A DNA stretch of 43,461 nt, taken from assembly GCA_903914045.1 (NCBI GenBank), contig CAIWNO010000046.1:1-43461 (forward strand). Direction: 5' to 3'. Below, one piece after another: positions 18,665 through 26,770 of the stretch. Made by a program: the position numbers and the translations under genes. The notes below the pieces were generated by a model that was given only the letters and a program-made list of their open reading frames with translations, was not told the origin of the DNA and made no database searches. Position 1 is the first letter of the stretch. Each line of letters begins with the position of its first letter. The stretch comes from an uncultured bacterium (lineage in GTDB: Bacteria > Planctomycetota > Phycisphaerae > Phycisphaerales > SM1A02).

Positions 18665-18737
18665 GGTTTAGATCTGGATGATTACACGTTGCATGAACCA
18701 CTTTTGTTTGTCTATTGACGTCCCAAAAAATGGAAAA

Positions 18738-20900
18738 TCAATTGGTTGTAATGCCACTTGGTGGTGCGCCAAACACGTCGTTTCCAAAGTTTCGATCAAG
18801 TTGAAAGCCAACTGAATTTGGGAAAGACAAGTCGCGGCGAAAGCGCGCCAGCGGCAAGGCCCAGAAGTTTGTTCCCACAATGATATGGTCGTCCTTCTTC
18901 AGGAATAGATCGGGTTCGCTACGGTTTCGAATAGCCAACAAACTAATTCTCACACACGCCTCTTTGTCGCTCGACAGACGGCGGATCAAATCGCATCGCT
19001 CTGGAATAGCCAGTTCACTAACGCCACCGGCGGCGGCGACCAAACGACTCAGTGTCAAACGGCCCGCTGTCGGCAAATTGTACACGCCAGGTCTACTGAT
19101 TTCACCGTCGATATACACCACGCCTACTTCCCCAGAATCACAATAGATAATATCGCCTGGTCGAATAATTATATTAAAATCAGATTTGCCGCGCACCAAT
19201 TGGTTGTAATCAATTTCAATAACTTTAGTTTTCTGAGCCGAAGTCGATCGCTTTTGATTGCGTGGTTTGGCGGCTTCGGCGGAACTTGATCCAGAATTTC
19301 CAGTGACTGCAACGTCTTTGATTTCTTGATTTGTTTTTGCTGAGCCTGTGTTTGTGGCGGCAGGTGTTGCGGCCTCTATCTGTTGATCTTGGTTTGTGAT
19401 GGAGGATTTTGGAACCCACTGACGAGATTTCTGAATATATGCATAGTCGTTACTTGCATTTGTGTTGGAATTATTTTGAGACGCGCTTGCGTTGGAATTA
19501 CCGCTAGGAAGATCATCGGATTTTGCCGGCTCAAGCTGATCAATATCCACTGGCGGCGCCTGACGATTTGCGGCGCGCAGCATTCCTAATTGTGTCTTTC
19601 GCTTTGATGGATCCGCGGTTGGATCTTTGGTTGGATTAGGGCTTGGTGTTGTTGGTGAAGTAGCGGGCTGAGTGGAAGGTTCTGCCACTGGATCTGTTGC
19701 AGGAACGGGTTCTGGTTCGGATGCTGGTTCTGGTTCGGGAGTTGGTGCGGGAGTTGCGGCCGGAGTGGGTTCGGGAGTCGCGGCTGGTTCGGGAGTTGGT
19801 GCAGGAGTCGCGGCTGGTTCGGGAGTTGGTGCGGGAGTCGCGGCTGGTTCCGGAGTTGGTGCGGGAGTCGCAGTTGGTTCCGGAGTTGGTGCGGGAGTCG
19901 CAGTTGGTTCGGGAGTTGGTGCGATAGTCGCGGCTGGTTCCGGAGTTGGTTCGGGAGTCGCGGCCGGTTCCGGAGTTGGTGCGGGAGTCGCGGCCGGTTC
20001 CGGAGTTGGTGCGGGAGTCGCGGCTGGTTCGGAGGTTGGTGCGGGAGCTGGTGCGATAGTCGCGGCCGCTGAACTATCCGTTGTGGCGCTGGGTAATTCA
20101 TTAATTAATTTATCAATTGCTTCGTCTGTTGATGGAGCCGCGGTTGGTGGAGCAGGATTTGGAACACTTGTTGTTGGAGCGACCGCCGAAGTAGTTGGAA
20201 CTTGTTTTTGCGGCTCGGCGGTGGAAGTATCCTTTTTAGGAGTTGTCTCTTTTCGGTCATATTCCGCCTTGTAGTCGTTTGCTAATTCTGTCCGCGTAAT
20301 TAAAATTCGGGTGGTATTCACGCTGGCGCCGCGTGCGTTGGCAATAGCGTCAAGCAAACGAAAATCTGGCTTGCTTAAGGCAAATATGCCAGGCTGATCA
20401 ACCGAACCGAGCACGCGATATTGAAAAGCTCGACCCTCTTGCAAGGCAACAAAGGCTTGAGGATTTGTGATGACTCCTTTGAGTCTTTCTTCAATATCAT
20501 CTTGTAATTCTTTTATTGTTTTACCTGCGGCGCGAATTTTATTAATAACTGGTAGTTGGATGTCACCACTTTGATCAACAACTCGTTCAGCCACTTCTGT
20601 TTGCCCCGTTGCCATTAAACTTGGAATTTGAATTCGCAAAACATCACCTGCGGCAAATGTGTAGGGAATATTTTCCGGTATTAAATCCGCCAATGTTGGT
20701 TTGACAATGTCTGGTTCGTCACTGACTTGCTCTATGACATCAATACGACCCAAAATTGGCATGGCCGATGGCGTGGTTTCAAAGTAACCAGTGCGACTTG
20801 GATCAACAAAACTATCCGTTTCACATCCGACCAGAATCGGTACAAAAATAATACCCAAGCATGAAATCAGGGACAGAAATTTTGACAATGGGGAAGCCAA
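18738..20900 (-). CDS. Wza-like polysaccharide export lipoprotein with a Pro-rich repeat insertion
   Basis: Outer-membrane polysaccharide export protein of 720 residues. A lipoprotein signal has the lipobox LVGC with Cys26. A Poly_export domain follows at about 78-155 (YTFAAGDVLRIQIPSL, SGDIQLPVI), then a first SLBB domain (YRVLGSVDQPGIFAL, about 161-175). A roughly 370-residue low-complexity region holds decapeptide repeats of the type PAATPAPTPE. A second SLBB domain (VVYIDGEISRPGVYNLPTAG) follows from about 588. Ordinary relatives have about 350-400 residues, so the insertion doubles the protein. The first possible start after an in-frame stop is TTG at 20900. No good Shine-Dalgarno precedes it, so the start is uncertain, though the signal peptide needs a start near here. 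It is the first gene of the exopolysaccharide/exosortase run. Confidence 0.9.
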   Translation of the reverse strand: MASPLSKFLSLISCLGIIFVPILVGCETDSFVDPSRTGYFETTPSAMPILGRIDVIEQVSDEPDIVKPTLADLIPENIPYTFAAGDVLRIQIPSLMATGQTEVAERVVDQSGDIQLPVINKIRAAGKTIKELQDDIEERLKGVITNPQAFVALQEGRAFQYRVLGSVDQPGIFALSKPDFRLLDAIANARGASVNTTRILITRTELANDYKAEYDRKETTPKKDTSTAEPQKQVPTTSAVAPTTSVPNPAPPTAAPSTDEAIDKLINELPSATTDSSAAATIAPAPAPTSEPAATPAPTPEPAATPAPTPEPAATPEPTPEPAATIAPTPEPTATPAPTPEPTATPAPTPEPAATPAPTPEPAATPAPTPEPAATPEPTPAATPAPTPEPEPASEPEPVPATDPVAEPSTQPATSPTTPSPNPTKDPTADPSKRKTQLGMLRAANRQAPPVDIDQLEPAKSDDLPSGNSNASASQNNSNTNASNDYAYIQKSRQWVPKSSITNQDQQIEAATPAATNTGSAKTNQEIKDVAVTGNSGSSSAEAAKPRNQKRSTSAQKTKVIEIDYNQLVRGKSDFNIIIRPGDIIYCDSGEVGVVYIDGEISRPGVYNLPTAGRLTLSRLVAAAGGVSELAIPERCDLIRRLSSDKEACVRISLLAIRNRSEPDLFLKKDDHIIVGTNFWALPLARFRRDLSFPNSVGFQLDRNFGNDVFGAPPSGITTN
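19735..20063 (-). repeat. 30-bp in-frame tandem repeat encoding Pro-rich decapeptides
   Basis: Eight units of exactly 30 bases run from 19786 to 20025, flanked on both sides by imperfect units. The unit begins ggttcgggagttggtgcggg on the plus strand and encodes variants of PTPEPAATPA on the coding minus strand. Differences between units are mostly silent or swap Ala/Thr/Glu/Ile, so the reading frame is under selection. The tract lies inside the Wza-like gene, between its two SLBB domains. Such arrays can change unit number by slippage or recombination. Confidence 0.95.
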
Positions 20901-21069
20901 TTGGGTGGTCTAGGTAAAGTTAATTTCGAGTTGAGTAGTATCGGTCAAAGAGGGTCTATGAAGTTACCCGAACTAGGGCGTCTGTAGCAATTTTACTCTT
21001 GAGAAGTTCAGGCTTGAAACTTGATAAAATGAGTTTGCGCTTATTTTTATAGAGAAAGTTGAATGTATT
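20901..21069 (-). promoter_or_regulatory. Upstream region of the exopolysaccharide/exosortase operon
   Basis: This 169-base gap between pyrB and the Wza-like gene is the longest in the minus-strand run 3080-22011 and the likely site of the operon promoter. A TTGACC box is visible on the minus strand, but no convincing -10 hexamer lies at the right spacing. No terminator hairpin for pyrB is clear either, so read-through from pyrB is possible. Confidence 0.35.
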
Positions 21070-22011
21070 TCACGCTGACCCAATAACTTCCTCCAATACC
21101 GCCATGCGCGCAGCCACACCATGGGTTACTTGGCGCAAAATACGGGTGCCACCAAATTCGTCAGCCACCGCGTCGTCAATTTCGACCCCGCGGTTGACTG
21201 GTCCAGGGTGAAGCACAACCGCCCCCGTTTTTAAGCGCAATGCTCTTTCCATGGTCAGGCCATAAAGCCTTCTATAATCCGACGAAACCCCGTAAGATGC
21301 TGCACGTTCGGTTTGAAGTCTAAGCATCATGATGGCGTCAAGATCGCGTAAGTTAGCGTCAAGATCGTGAGAAATGCTTATCAATTCACTAAATTTAGTC
21401 ATTTCTTGATGAGATTTGTTTACCAAGGTTGGTGGACCGATCAGAACAACGTGGCAACCCAGAATTGTGAGCCCCTGAGTGGCCGAACGGGCCACGCGAC
21501 TGTTGGAGATATCTCCAACAATGGCGACCCGCTTGCCTTGCAAGGAACCCAATGACTCCTGCAACGTCAAAATGTCAAGCAAGCCTTGGGTTGGGTGCTC
21601 GTGGCGACCATCGCCAGCATTAATGACCGGAATTGAAACCCTTTTGGCCACCATGGCGGGACCGCCAGAAATGGTGGAGCGAATGACAAGGCCGCTAACC
21701 CCCATGGCTTCAATGTTTAGGGCGGTGTCAACCAGGCTTTCGCCCTTGCTGGCGCTGGAACCGCTTGCGGCAAGGGTAAAGACCTCGCCTCCAAGGCGGT
21801 GAACGGCGGTTTCAAAGCTGCACCGAGTGCGCGTTGAGTCTTCAAAAAAAAGATTGGCAATGACGCGGCCCGCAAGCGCGTCTTTGCGCGCAACCCGCTG
21901 ATCCGCCACGGCAAGATTGTTCTTTGCGGCCACAAGAAGGCCTTGAAGATGCTCGCGAGTCAAACCCTCTATTTGAAGAAAGTGCTTGGTGCTTGCGTTC
22001 TTCGTGGACAT
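21070..22011 (-). CDS. pyrB: Aspartate carbamoyltransferase catalytic subunit
   Basis: Cytosolic enzyme that condenses carbamoyl phosphate and aspartate to N-carbamoyl-aspartate, the committed step of pyrimidine synthesis. The 313 residues match the family (E. coli 311). Carbamoyl-phosphate-binding STRTR is at 59-63 within FFEDSTRTRCSF. The mobile-loop motif SASKGES is at 86-92 and HPTQ at 139-142 (GDGRHEHPTQGLLD). HPGPVNRGVEI lies near the end. These motifs fit PyrB rather than ornithine carbamoyltransferase. No pyrC or pyrI is adjacent, so the gene is unlinked from its pathway here. It may share a transcript with the export operon downstream on the same strand. Confidence 0.96.
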   Translation of the reverse strand: MSTKNASTKHFLQIEGLTREHLQGLLVAAKNNLAVADQRVARKDALAGRVIANLFFEDSTRTRCSFETAVHRLGGEVFTLAASGSSASKGESLVDTALNIEAMGVSGLVIRSTISGGPAMVAKRVSIPVINAGDGRHEHPTQGLLDILTLQESLGSLQGKRVAIVGDISNSRVARSATQGLTILGCHVVLIGPPTLVNKSHQEMTKFSELISISHDLDANLRDLDAIMMLRLQTERAASYGVSSDYRRLYGLTMERALRLKTGAVVLHPGPVNRGVEIDDAVADEFGGTRILRQVTHGVAARMAVLEEVIGSA

Positions 22012-22156
22012 GGAAGGTAGTTATAGCGAATTAGCCACCATATTGATTTTGCATGCCGAAGCGACATGGGTGTGTGCCGCATTGAAACTGAAATGCGGCG
22101 CGAAGCGTTCGTGTGGATTGGTTTGCTCACGCGTGGCGTTGCGCTAGCCTTGTTTC

Positions 22157-22765
22157 ATGGCAAGCACCCAGTGGATTTCGGGCGACACGCACTTTGGTGA
22201 AGCCAAAGCAATCTCCCTGTTTGAACGACCCTTCGCGGATGTCGCCAGCATGGATGGCGCATTGCTAGAGGCGATCAACCGCGTGGTGAAGAAGCGAGAT
22301 GTGCTGATTCATATTGGCGACTTTTGCGGACCATTTGAGGAAGGGCGCGATACGCAAGTTGCACACGCGGTGGATATTCGAAATAAAATTCTTTGCAAGA
22401 ACATTCGGCTTATTTGGGGCAACCATGATCCGAAGGTCGCCAAGTTTGAGGCGCTGTTTGAATCAGTGAAAAACCAAGCAACATTTCGACGCGAGAACGG
22501 TGGCGAACGCGTTGTGCTTTGCCACTATCCGCTGCGTGCTTGGCGGGGGCAACTCAGTGGCTCCATGCATTTGTATGGACACACGCACGGCGCCTTGCAA
22601 GAAGTGGGACGCAGTATGGATGTGGGCGTTGACAGTTGGAATTATTCACCGGTTCGACTTTCACACGCGCTTGATGTGTTGGCGGCGCGGCCAGTGACGC
22701 CGCCCGGTGGCTGGGTGCGACGGCAAGACATGCGGCACGATGTTGCGGCGGATTTGCCCACATGA
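22157..22765 (+). CDS. Calcineurin-like metallophosphoesterase
   Basis: A 202-residue cytosolic phosphoesterase with the full binuclear metal set. GDTH (Asp10, His12) comes near the N-terminus, then HIGDF (Asp55), WGNHDPK (Asn89, His90), LCHYPLRAW (His123) and LYGHTHG (His142, His144). This is the compact phosphatase type often found as a single gene. Its substrate (phosphodiester, nucleotide or phosphoprotein) cannot be told from sequence. All ligands are present, in contrast to the PPP-like domain encoded at 33668-35500. It starts a plus-strand group with two lipoprotein genes, separated by an 85-base gap that holds an inverted repeat. Confidence 0.9.
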   Translation: MASTQWISGDTHFGEAKAISLFERPFADVASMDGALLEAINRVVKKRDVLIHIGDFCGPFEEGRDTQVAHAVDIRNKILCKNIRLIWGNHDPKVAKFEALFESVKNQATFRRENGGERVVLCHYPLRAWRGQLSGSMHLYGHTHGALQEVGRSMDVGVDSWNYSPVRLSHALDVLAARPVTPPGGWVRRQDMRHDVAADLPT

Positions 22766-22803
22766 CAAAGCGATATATCCGCCGATAGAAGAACGCCTTG
22801 AAA

Positions 22804-22831
22804 TGTTCAACGCGAACAAGTTTGTTGAACA
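22804..22831. promoter_or_regulatory. Perfect 8-bp inverted repeat before the first lipoprotein gene
   Basis: TGTTCAAC (22804-22811) and GTTGAACA (22824-22831) form a perfect inverted repeat with a 12-base spacer, ending 10 bases before the Shine-Dalgarno of the lipoprotein gene. It could be an operator or a small leader hairpin; no T-run follows, so it is not a terminator. Confidence 0.4.
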
Positions 22832-22841
22832 CATACACAAT

Positions 22842-22845
22842 GGAG
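22842..22845 (+). promoter_or_regulatory. Shine-Dalgarno that decides the lipoprotein start at 22851
   Basis: GGAG five bases before the ATG at 22851. It places the start directly before the lipoprotein signal peptide, rather than at a start codon in the longer open frame from 22707. Confidence 0.65.
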
Positions 22846-22850
22846 CTACC

Positions 22851-23549
22851 ATGAGCCTTATGAAATACTTTGCCTTGATTTCTTTGTCTGCGATTGGAAT
22901 TTTCTGTGGCGCCTGCGCTTCGCCGCGTCCCGCAAGTGGAACCATTGCCACGGAAATTACGCGCGATGTGGCCGAGGGCACGTGGGCCTTGACCGACAGT
23001 GAAAATGGCTTGTTTAATGTGAATTTGCTCAATGATGGCGTGGCCATAAGCAATTGGTGCAAGGGCGCGGATGGCGCCAAGGGTGAACATGGAACTTGGA
23101 AAATTGATGAAGGCGTGTTGGTGATGAATTGGACCGACGGTTGGCTGGATGTGATTCAGTTGGGTCACATTGGGTTTGAGAAATATTCCTACGCGCCGCG
23201 GGTCAATCGACAAGGGCCGCCAACTTCATTTGGTCAAGCCGTGAAAGTTTTAAACTACTCCGCGCAGTGGGCTGGCGTGTGGAAGACGCGAAGCGCCGAC
23301 CCCGCGTACAACAATCAGTCATTTTATATTTGTTTGCAAAGCAATGGTGCCGCCATGAAAAGCATTGACGCCATAAACACCGGTTGCTGGCAGAAGCAGC
23401 AAGATGGCATTGCGATTTATTTCAGCGATGGGTGGTACATGATGCTTGTGCGTGATGGCGAAAATGTGCAGGCCACAAGTTGGGCGCCGGGCGTGGCGCG
23501 AACAGCCGCGCCAACGGGCACCTGTCCGATCGCGCAGGTGCTAGAGTAA
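22851..23549 (+). CDS. Lipoprotein with two copies of a Trp/DGW-containing module
   Basis: Unrecognised 232-residue lipoprotein. The signal peptide MSLMKYFALISLSAIGIFC leads to a lipobox-like GAC site. The mature part contains two similar modules of about 80 residues. The first runs from GTWALTDSENGLFNV through GTWKIDEGVLVMNWTDGW to SYAPRV. The second runs from GVWKTRSADPAYNNQ through GCWQKQQDGIAIYFSDGW to SWAPGV. Shared positions are G-x-W, a beta-like stretch with NG/NDG, G-x-W, a hydrophobic strand and DGW, which suggests an internal duplication of a small beta domain. The frame extends upstream to 22707, but the GGAG-supported ATG at 22851 sits exactly at the signal peptide. Its stop overlaps the next gene start as TAATG. 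The function is unknown; an outer-membrane or periplasmic location is likely. Confidence 0.82.
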   Translation: MSLMKYFALISLSAIGIFCGACASPRPASGTIATEITRDVAEGTWALTDSENGLFNVNLLNDGVAISNWCKGADGAKGEHGTWKIDEGVLVMNWTDGWLDVIQLGHIGFEKYSYAPRVNRQGPPTSFGQAVKVLNYSAQWAGVWKTRSADPAYNNQSFYICLQSNGAAMKSIDAINTGCWQKQQDGIAIYFSDGWYMMLVRDGENVQATSWAPGVARTAAPTGTCPIAQVLE

Positions 23550-23818
23550 TGCGCATGTCCAGCATTTCATCACGCGTATGCCCATTGATTGTGACCTGTG
23601 CGACTTTGCTGATAGGCGCATGCCAAAGCCAGCCGTCGCTATGGCAAGGCGACAAGTCGCCAACTCAATATCAAACGCAACAAATGGACAGGGGTGGACA
23701 ACCCGTGACGTACTACGACTTGGATGATGGCGACAATGAAGACCCGAATGTCGATCAAGGCAACTATCCAGAGATGAGCGAACCTTGGTGGAATTCGCCG
23801 GGCTACATTGGCGGTTAA
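23549..23818 (+). CDS. Small acidic lipoprotein
   Basis: Unrecognised 89-residue lipoprotein. The signal peptide (MRMSSISSRVCPLIVTCATL) is followed by the lipobox LIGAC. The mature part of about 60 residues is polar, with QYQTQQ, an acidic patch (DLDDGDNEDPNVD) and a Trp-containing end (EPWWNSPGYIGG). The start ATG at 23549 shares its A with the TAA stop of the preceding lipoprotein, so the pair is translationally coupled and probably works together. An upstream start in the same frame (23480) would add 23 residues without signal character and is rejected. The stop overlaps, on the opposite strand, the stop of the convergent sugar dehydrogenase gene. Confidence 0.75.
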   Translation: MRMSSISSRVCPLIVTCATLLIGACQSQPSLWQGDKSPTQYQTQQMDRGGQPVTYYDLDDGDNEDPNVDQGNYPEMSEPWWNSPGYIGG

Positions 23819-25149
23819 TTCACGCCTTGAATTTTCCACAGCGAGCCGGGGCCGCGTTCGCCGCCGTCAAATGAGCACAGAACAAGTTCGCCGTTGAGCA
23901 TTTCACCAAAGCTGCTCCACAGATTTCCACTGCGATGAATTAATTTTCTAGGCTCGCCAAGTTTCAAGTCTTGACAGCGCGCGCCCCAGATAATTCCGTA
24001 GCCGTAGTCGGCGAAAAAATATATGCCTTTCAATTCAGGATATTTGTCGCCGCGATAGACATAGCCGCCGGTCACGCTGACGCCATCGTTGTGTGAATAC
24101 TCAAACACAGGATTGATATACGCGTCGCCAAATTCGCCTTTCTGCCCAGAGGAAAATGCGTGCAAGCCTTCGCGCATGTTCCAACCGTAATTGCCGCCTT
24201 TGACAATGACATCCACTTCCTCAAATTGATCTTGACCAACATCGCCGGCCCACAGCAACTTTGTTTCGCGATCGAAACTCATGCGCCACACATTGCGAAG
24301 TCCGTACGCCCAAATTTCCTTGCGCGCGCCCTTGGTTGAAACAAATGGATTGTCCGATGGAATGGTGTAAGGCGAATCCTTGGTGACCTGGCTGACATCA
24401 ATGCGGATGATGGAGGCAAGAAGCGTGGCCAGATTTTGTCCATGACCATGCGGATCGTTGGCGGCGCCGCCGTCGCCCAGGCTGAGATACAACATTTCGT
24501 CAGGACCAAAAAGAACGGTGCCGCCGTTGTGGTTTGAATAAGGCTGTTCAACTTCTAGAATTTTTTTCTCGCTGTCGGTGTTGATGGTCTTGCGATCATC
24601 GCTCACGCGAAACTGGCTCAAGATAGAACGACGGGGTTTCTCGGCGCTGTAATACAAGTAGACAAATCCGTTGTCGGCGTATTTGGGATCAAAGCAAATG
24701 GACAGCAAGCCTTCTTCGTTGTTCTTGCTGTTGACACTTTTGCGCATGTCAAGAAACACCGCGCCCGATTTCACTTGGTCATTGTTTTGGTCTAGGCGAA
24801 GAATGCGCCCCGCCTGCTCGACCACGTACATATTGGTTGGTTCGCCCGGCGCTTGAACAACTTGCACTGGCCGACGCAATTCAACATTGGGAAATATTCG
24901 AACCAGTTTAATTTCAGGAATGCGATCGGAATCTTGTTGGTGTTCAGAATGTTGGACAACGGTTGCGGGCGCGGCGGAAGTTGGCGCCACGGATGCGGGC
25001 GATTGTTGCGCGGCGCTAGTTTGAGCATGGGCCGTTGCCATAAATGCGTGAAGCACAAAACAAATCACACACGTAACAACAGAGTGCCGGCGCAAGGTTG
25101 CGTGTATCAGCGCGCTAGCGAACAAAGACTTTGGTGCGTGGTATGGCAT
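23815..25149 (-). CDS. Secreted PQQ-dependent sugar (glucose/sorbosone-type) dehydrogenase
   Basis: A 444-residue exported protein with a signal peptide ending AHA|Q (about residue 42), then an Ala/Ser-rich linker and a six-bladed beta-propeller of the glucose/sorbosone dehydrogenase family. Family blocks seen are GLLSICFDPKYADNGFVYLY, NHNGGTVLFGPDEMLYLSLG (start of the LSLGDGG motif), EIWAYGLRNVWRMSFD, LWAGDVGQDQFEEVDV and GGNYGWNMREG, ending with GGYVYRGDKYPEL. These proteins oxidise aldose sugars in the periplasm with PQQ as cofactor, although many family members have unproven substrates. No PQQ synthesis genes lie in the window. It is followed on the same strand by no close gene; its stop meets the lipoprotein gene end to end. 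Confidence 0.9.
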   Translation of the reverse strand: MPYHAPKSLFASALIHATLRRHSVVTCVICFVLHAFMATAHAQTSAAQQSPASVAPTSAAPATVVQHSEHQQDSDRIPEIKLVRIFPNVELRRPVQVVQAPGEPTNMYVVEQAGRILRLDQNNDQVKSGAVFLDMRKSVNSKNNEEGLLSICFDPKYADNGFVYLYYSAEKPRRSILSQFRVSDDRKTINTDSEKKILEVEQPYSNHNGGTVLFGPDEMLYLSLGDGGAANDPHGHGQNLATLLASIIRIDVSQVTKDSPYTIPSDNPFVSTKGARKEIWAYGLRNVWRMSFDRETKLLWAGDVGQDQFEEVDVIVKGGNYGWNMREGLHAFSSGQKGEFGDAYINPVFEYSHNDGVSVTGGYVYRGDKYPELKGIYFFADYGYGIIWGARCQDLKLGEPRKLIHRSGNLWSSFGEMLNGELVLCSFDGGERGPGSLWKIQGVN

Positions 25150-25240
25150 GAGGCATGAACTGTAGCCTGCTATTTCACGCGGGGATGAAATGGGCTTTTA
25201 CCCGCAGGGTCGGGCGCGCACCAATTTGTGGAACGTTTAT

Positions 25241-26770
25241 TTACGCCGTTGACGGCGCATTTTTGGGGACATGCTTTTCCAATTTCGCGCGCGGAATGGA
25301 CACGAAAATTTTTCCCAACTCTGGATCAAAGTGTTTGCCAAGACACTTTTCAATTTCAACCAAGACTTCGCCAACTTCACGAGCCGGTCGATAGGAGCGA
25401 GTGGTGGTCATTGCGTCAAAGCAATCCGCAATGCAAATAATTCTTCCAAGGACTGAAATTTTTTCACCAACCAATTTATTGGGATAGCCAGAACCGTCCC
25501 ACTTTTCATGATGCTCAAGAACGCCAGGCAGCACGTCGCGCATTTGTGGAATCGGGTACAGAATTTTATAACTTACTTCTGGATGCACCGTGATTTGCGC
25601 GAACTCTTCATCGGTCAGACGGGCGGGTTTTCGCAGAATATCCCCTGGAACGTTGATCTTTCCAATGTCATGCACCTTGCCGCACAGGGACGCTTGTTCA
25701 ATAATTTCAGGACCTAGGTTGGCGGCCTCCGCCAACATTTTTGCATATGTTGAGACACGTTCGGAATGCCCACGCGTGTAAGGATCCTTGGCGTCAATAG
25801 TGAGGATGAGCGAGTTTATCAGGCCCTCAAACATATCTTTCTTATCCTTTTCAAGACGCCGCTCCATGAGCACGTGTTGCTGATTGCCCAGGCTTTGCGC
25901 GGCCGTGCGCGCCACGACGCCAGCCACGCTTGCGATTTCGGCAAGCATGGCGTCATCGCGTTGCTGCGAATCATCCAAATACAAAAAGCCAAACAGCTTG
26001 CCGGCGAATTCCACTGGAATACAAATAGCGCGTCGAACATCCATGCCCTGCAAACTCATGGCAATGCCACCGCCAGTGGCGTTGGCTTTGGCAACAACTG
26101 GACCTTCGCGGGCTTGGCGCAGCATGGTGCGGCTCATGCGGGTTTTGCCGCTTGGATCTTGAATGTTTCCAACTTGCGCAAGCACAACCACCGCCTCGCC
26201 CTGACCCGTGCTGCGCACAAACGCGACATTCTCAAAGCGAGTGGATTTGGAAACGGCATTCACCAATGCTTTATAGACTGACGATTCGTCCTTGGCTACA
26301 TGAATGGCATCGCTCGACTCAAGAAGCAACACAAGTTGATTTTGCGCGAATGTCGCGGGCGCGGAAATAGTGACGCGCTCAATTTTGGTTCCGTCTTGCT
26401 GTTGTTCTTCGGCACCCGACATCACAATCGTGCGCGCGTTGTTGGATGATTGCTGATCAATCACATCAAAGTTCCACAGCGCGATTTGAATTTGATCGCC
26501 GTCCTGCAATGGAAGAGTTTTACCAGACGACAAGCGCATTCCATTGACAACTGTGCCACCCGAACTATCCAAATCCTCAATGCGCCAACTTCCAGGCTCT
26601 TGAGTCGTTGGCGCAGTCCACGAGAAAGTGGCATGCTGACGACTCACCGCGCGATCTGCCAAGACAATGCCGCAACTGGTTTCGCGGCCAATTGAAATTG
26701 GTCCAGGCGGAGCAAGTTGAAACTTGACGTCTTTATTGCCAGGCGGGGAAATGAGCCAGAAATCAGCCAT
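25241..26770 (-). CDS. FHA-GAF-HD-GYP signalling protein (probable cyclic-di-GMP phosphodiesterase)
   Basis: A cytosolic regulator of 509 residues. An N-terminal FHA domain (about 5-105) has the phosphothreonine-binding signature GRETSCGIVL (Gly28-Arg29), SRQH (43-46) and VNG (about 75-77). A GAF-like sensor domain spans about 155-295. A C-terminal HD-GYP domain spans about 318-500 with KDPYTRGHSERVSTYA, HDIGK (His367-Asp368), HHEKWDGSGYP (420-430) and ADCFDAMTTTRSYRP. All the HD-GYP motifs are intact, so cyclic-di-GMP hydrolysis is likely. The FHA domain implies that docking to a Thr-phosphorylated partner, or phosphorylation state, controls it. The gene stands alone, with 91 and 82 bases of non-coding sequence on either side. 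Confidence 0.94.
   Translation of the reverse strand: MADFWLISPPGNKDVKFQLAPPGPISIGRETSCGIVLADRAVSRQHATFSWTAPTTQEPGSWRIEDLDSSGGTVVNGMRLSSGKTLPLQDGDQIQIALWNFDVIDQQSSNNARTIVMSGAEEQQQDGTKIERVTISAPATFAQNQLVLLLESSDAIHVAKDESSVYKALVNAVSKSTRFENVAFVRSTGQGEAVVVLAQVGNIQDPSGKTRMSRTMLRQAREGPVVAKANATGGGIAMSLQGMDVRRAICIPVEFAGKLFGFLYLDDSQQRDDAMLAEIASVAGVVARTAAQSLGNQQHVLMERRLEKDKKDMFEGLINSLILTIDAKDPYTRGHSERVSTYAKMLAEAANLGPEIIEQASLCGKVHDIGKINVPGDILRKPARLTDEEFAQITVHPEVSYKILYPIPQMRDVLPGVLEHHEKWDGSGYPNKLVGEKISVLGRIICIADCFDAMTTTRSYRPAREVGEVLVEIEKCLGKHFDPELGKIFVSIPRAKLEKHVPKNAPSTA

Noticed and set aside
19735..20063. Possible CRISPR-like regular repeat
   Set aside because: Units are contiguous without spacers and stay in frame inside a protein; no cas genes are present.
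19586..20101. A 171-codon minus-strand frame reading Arg/Leu/Pro repeats
   Set aside because: It is a shifted reading of the same repeat; no conserved domain and no plausible start.
19672..20274. A 200-codon plus-strand frame rich in Gly, Val and Ala opposite the Wza-like gene
   Set aside because: It is the antisense reading of the 30-bp Pro-rich repeat. The coding strand has the lipoprotein signal and SLBB domains on both sides of the repeat.
22554..23213. A 219-codon minus-strand frame over the phosphoesterase end and the first lipoprotein
   Set aside because: The plus strand encodes a complete metal-binding motif set and a lipoprotein signal with Shine-Dalgarno; the minus frame has neither.
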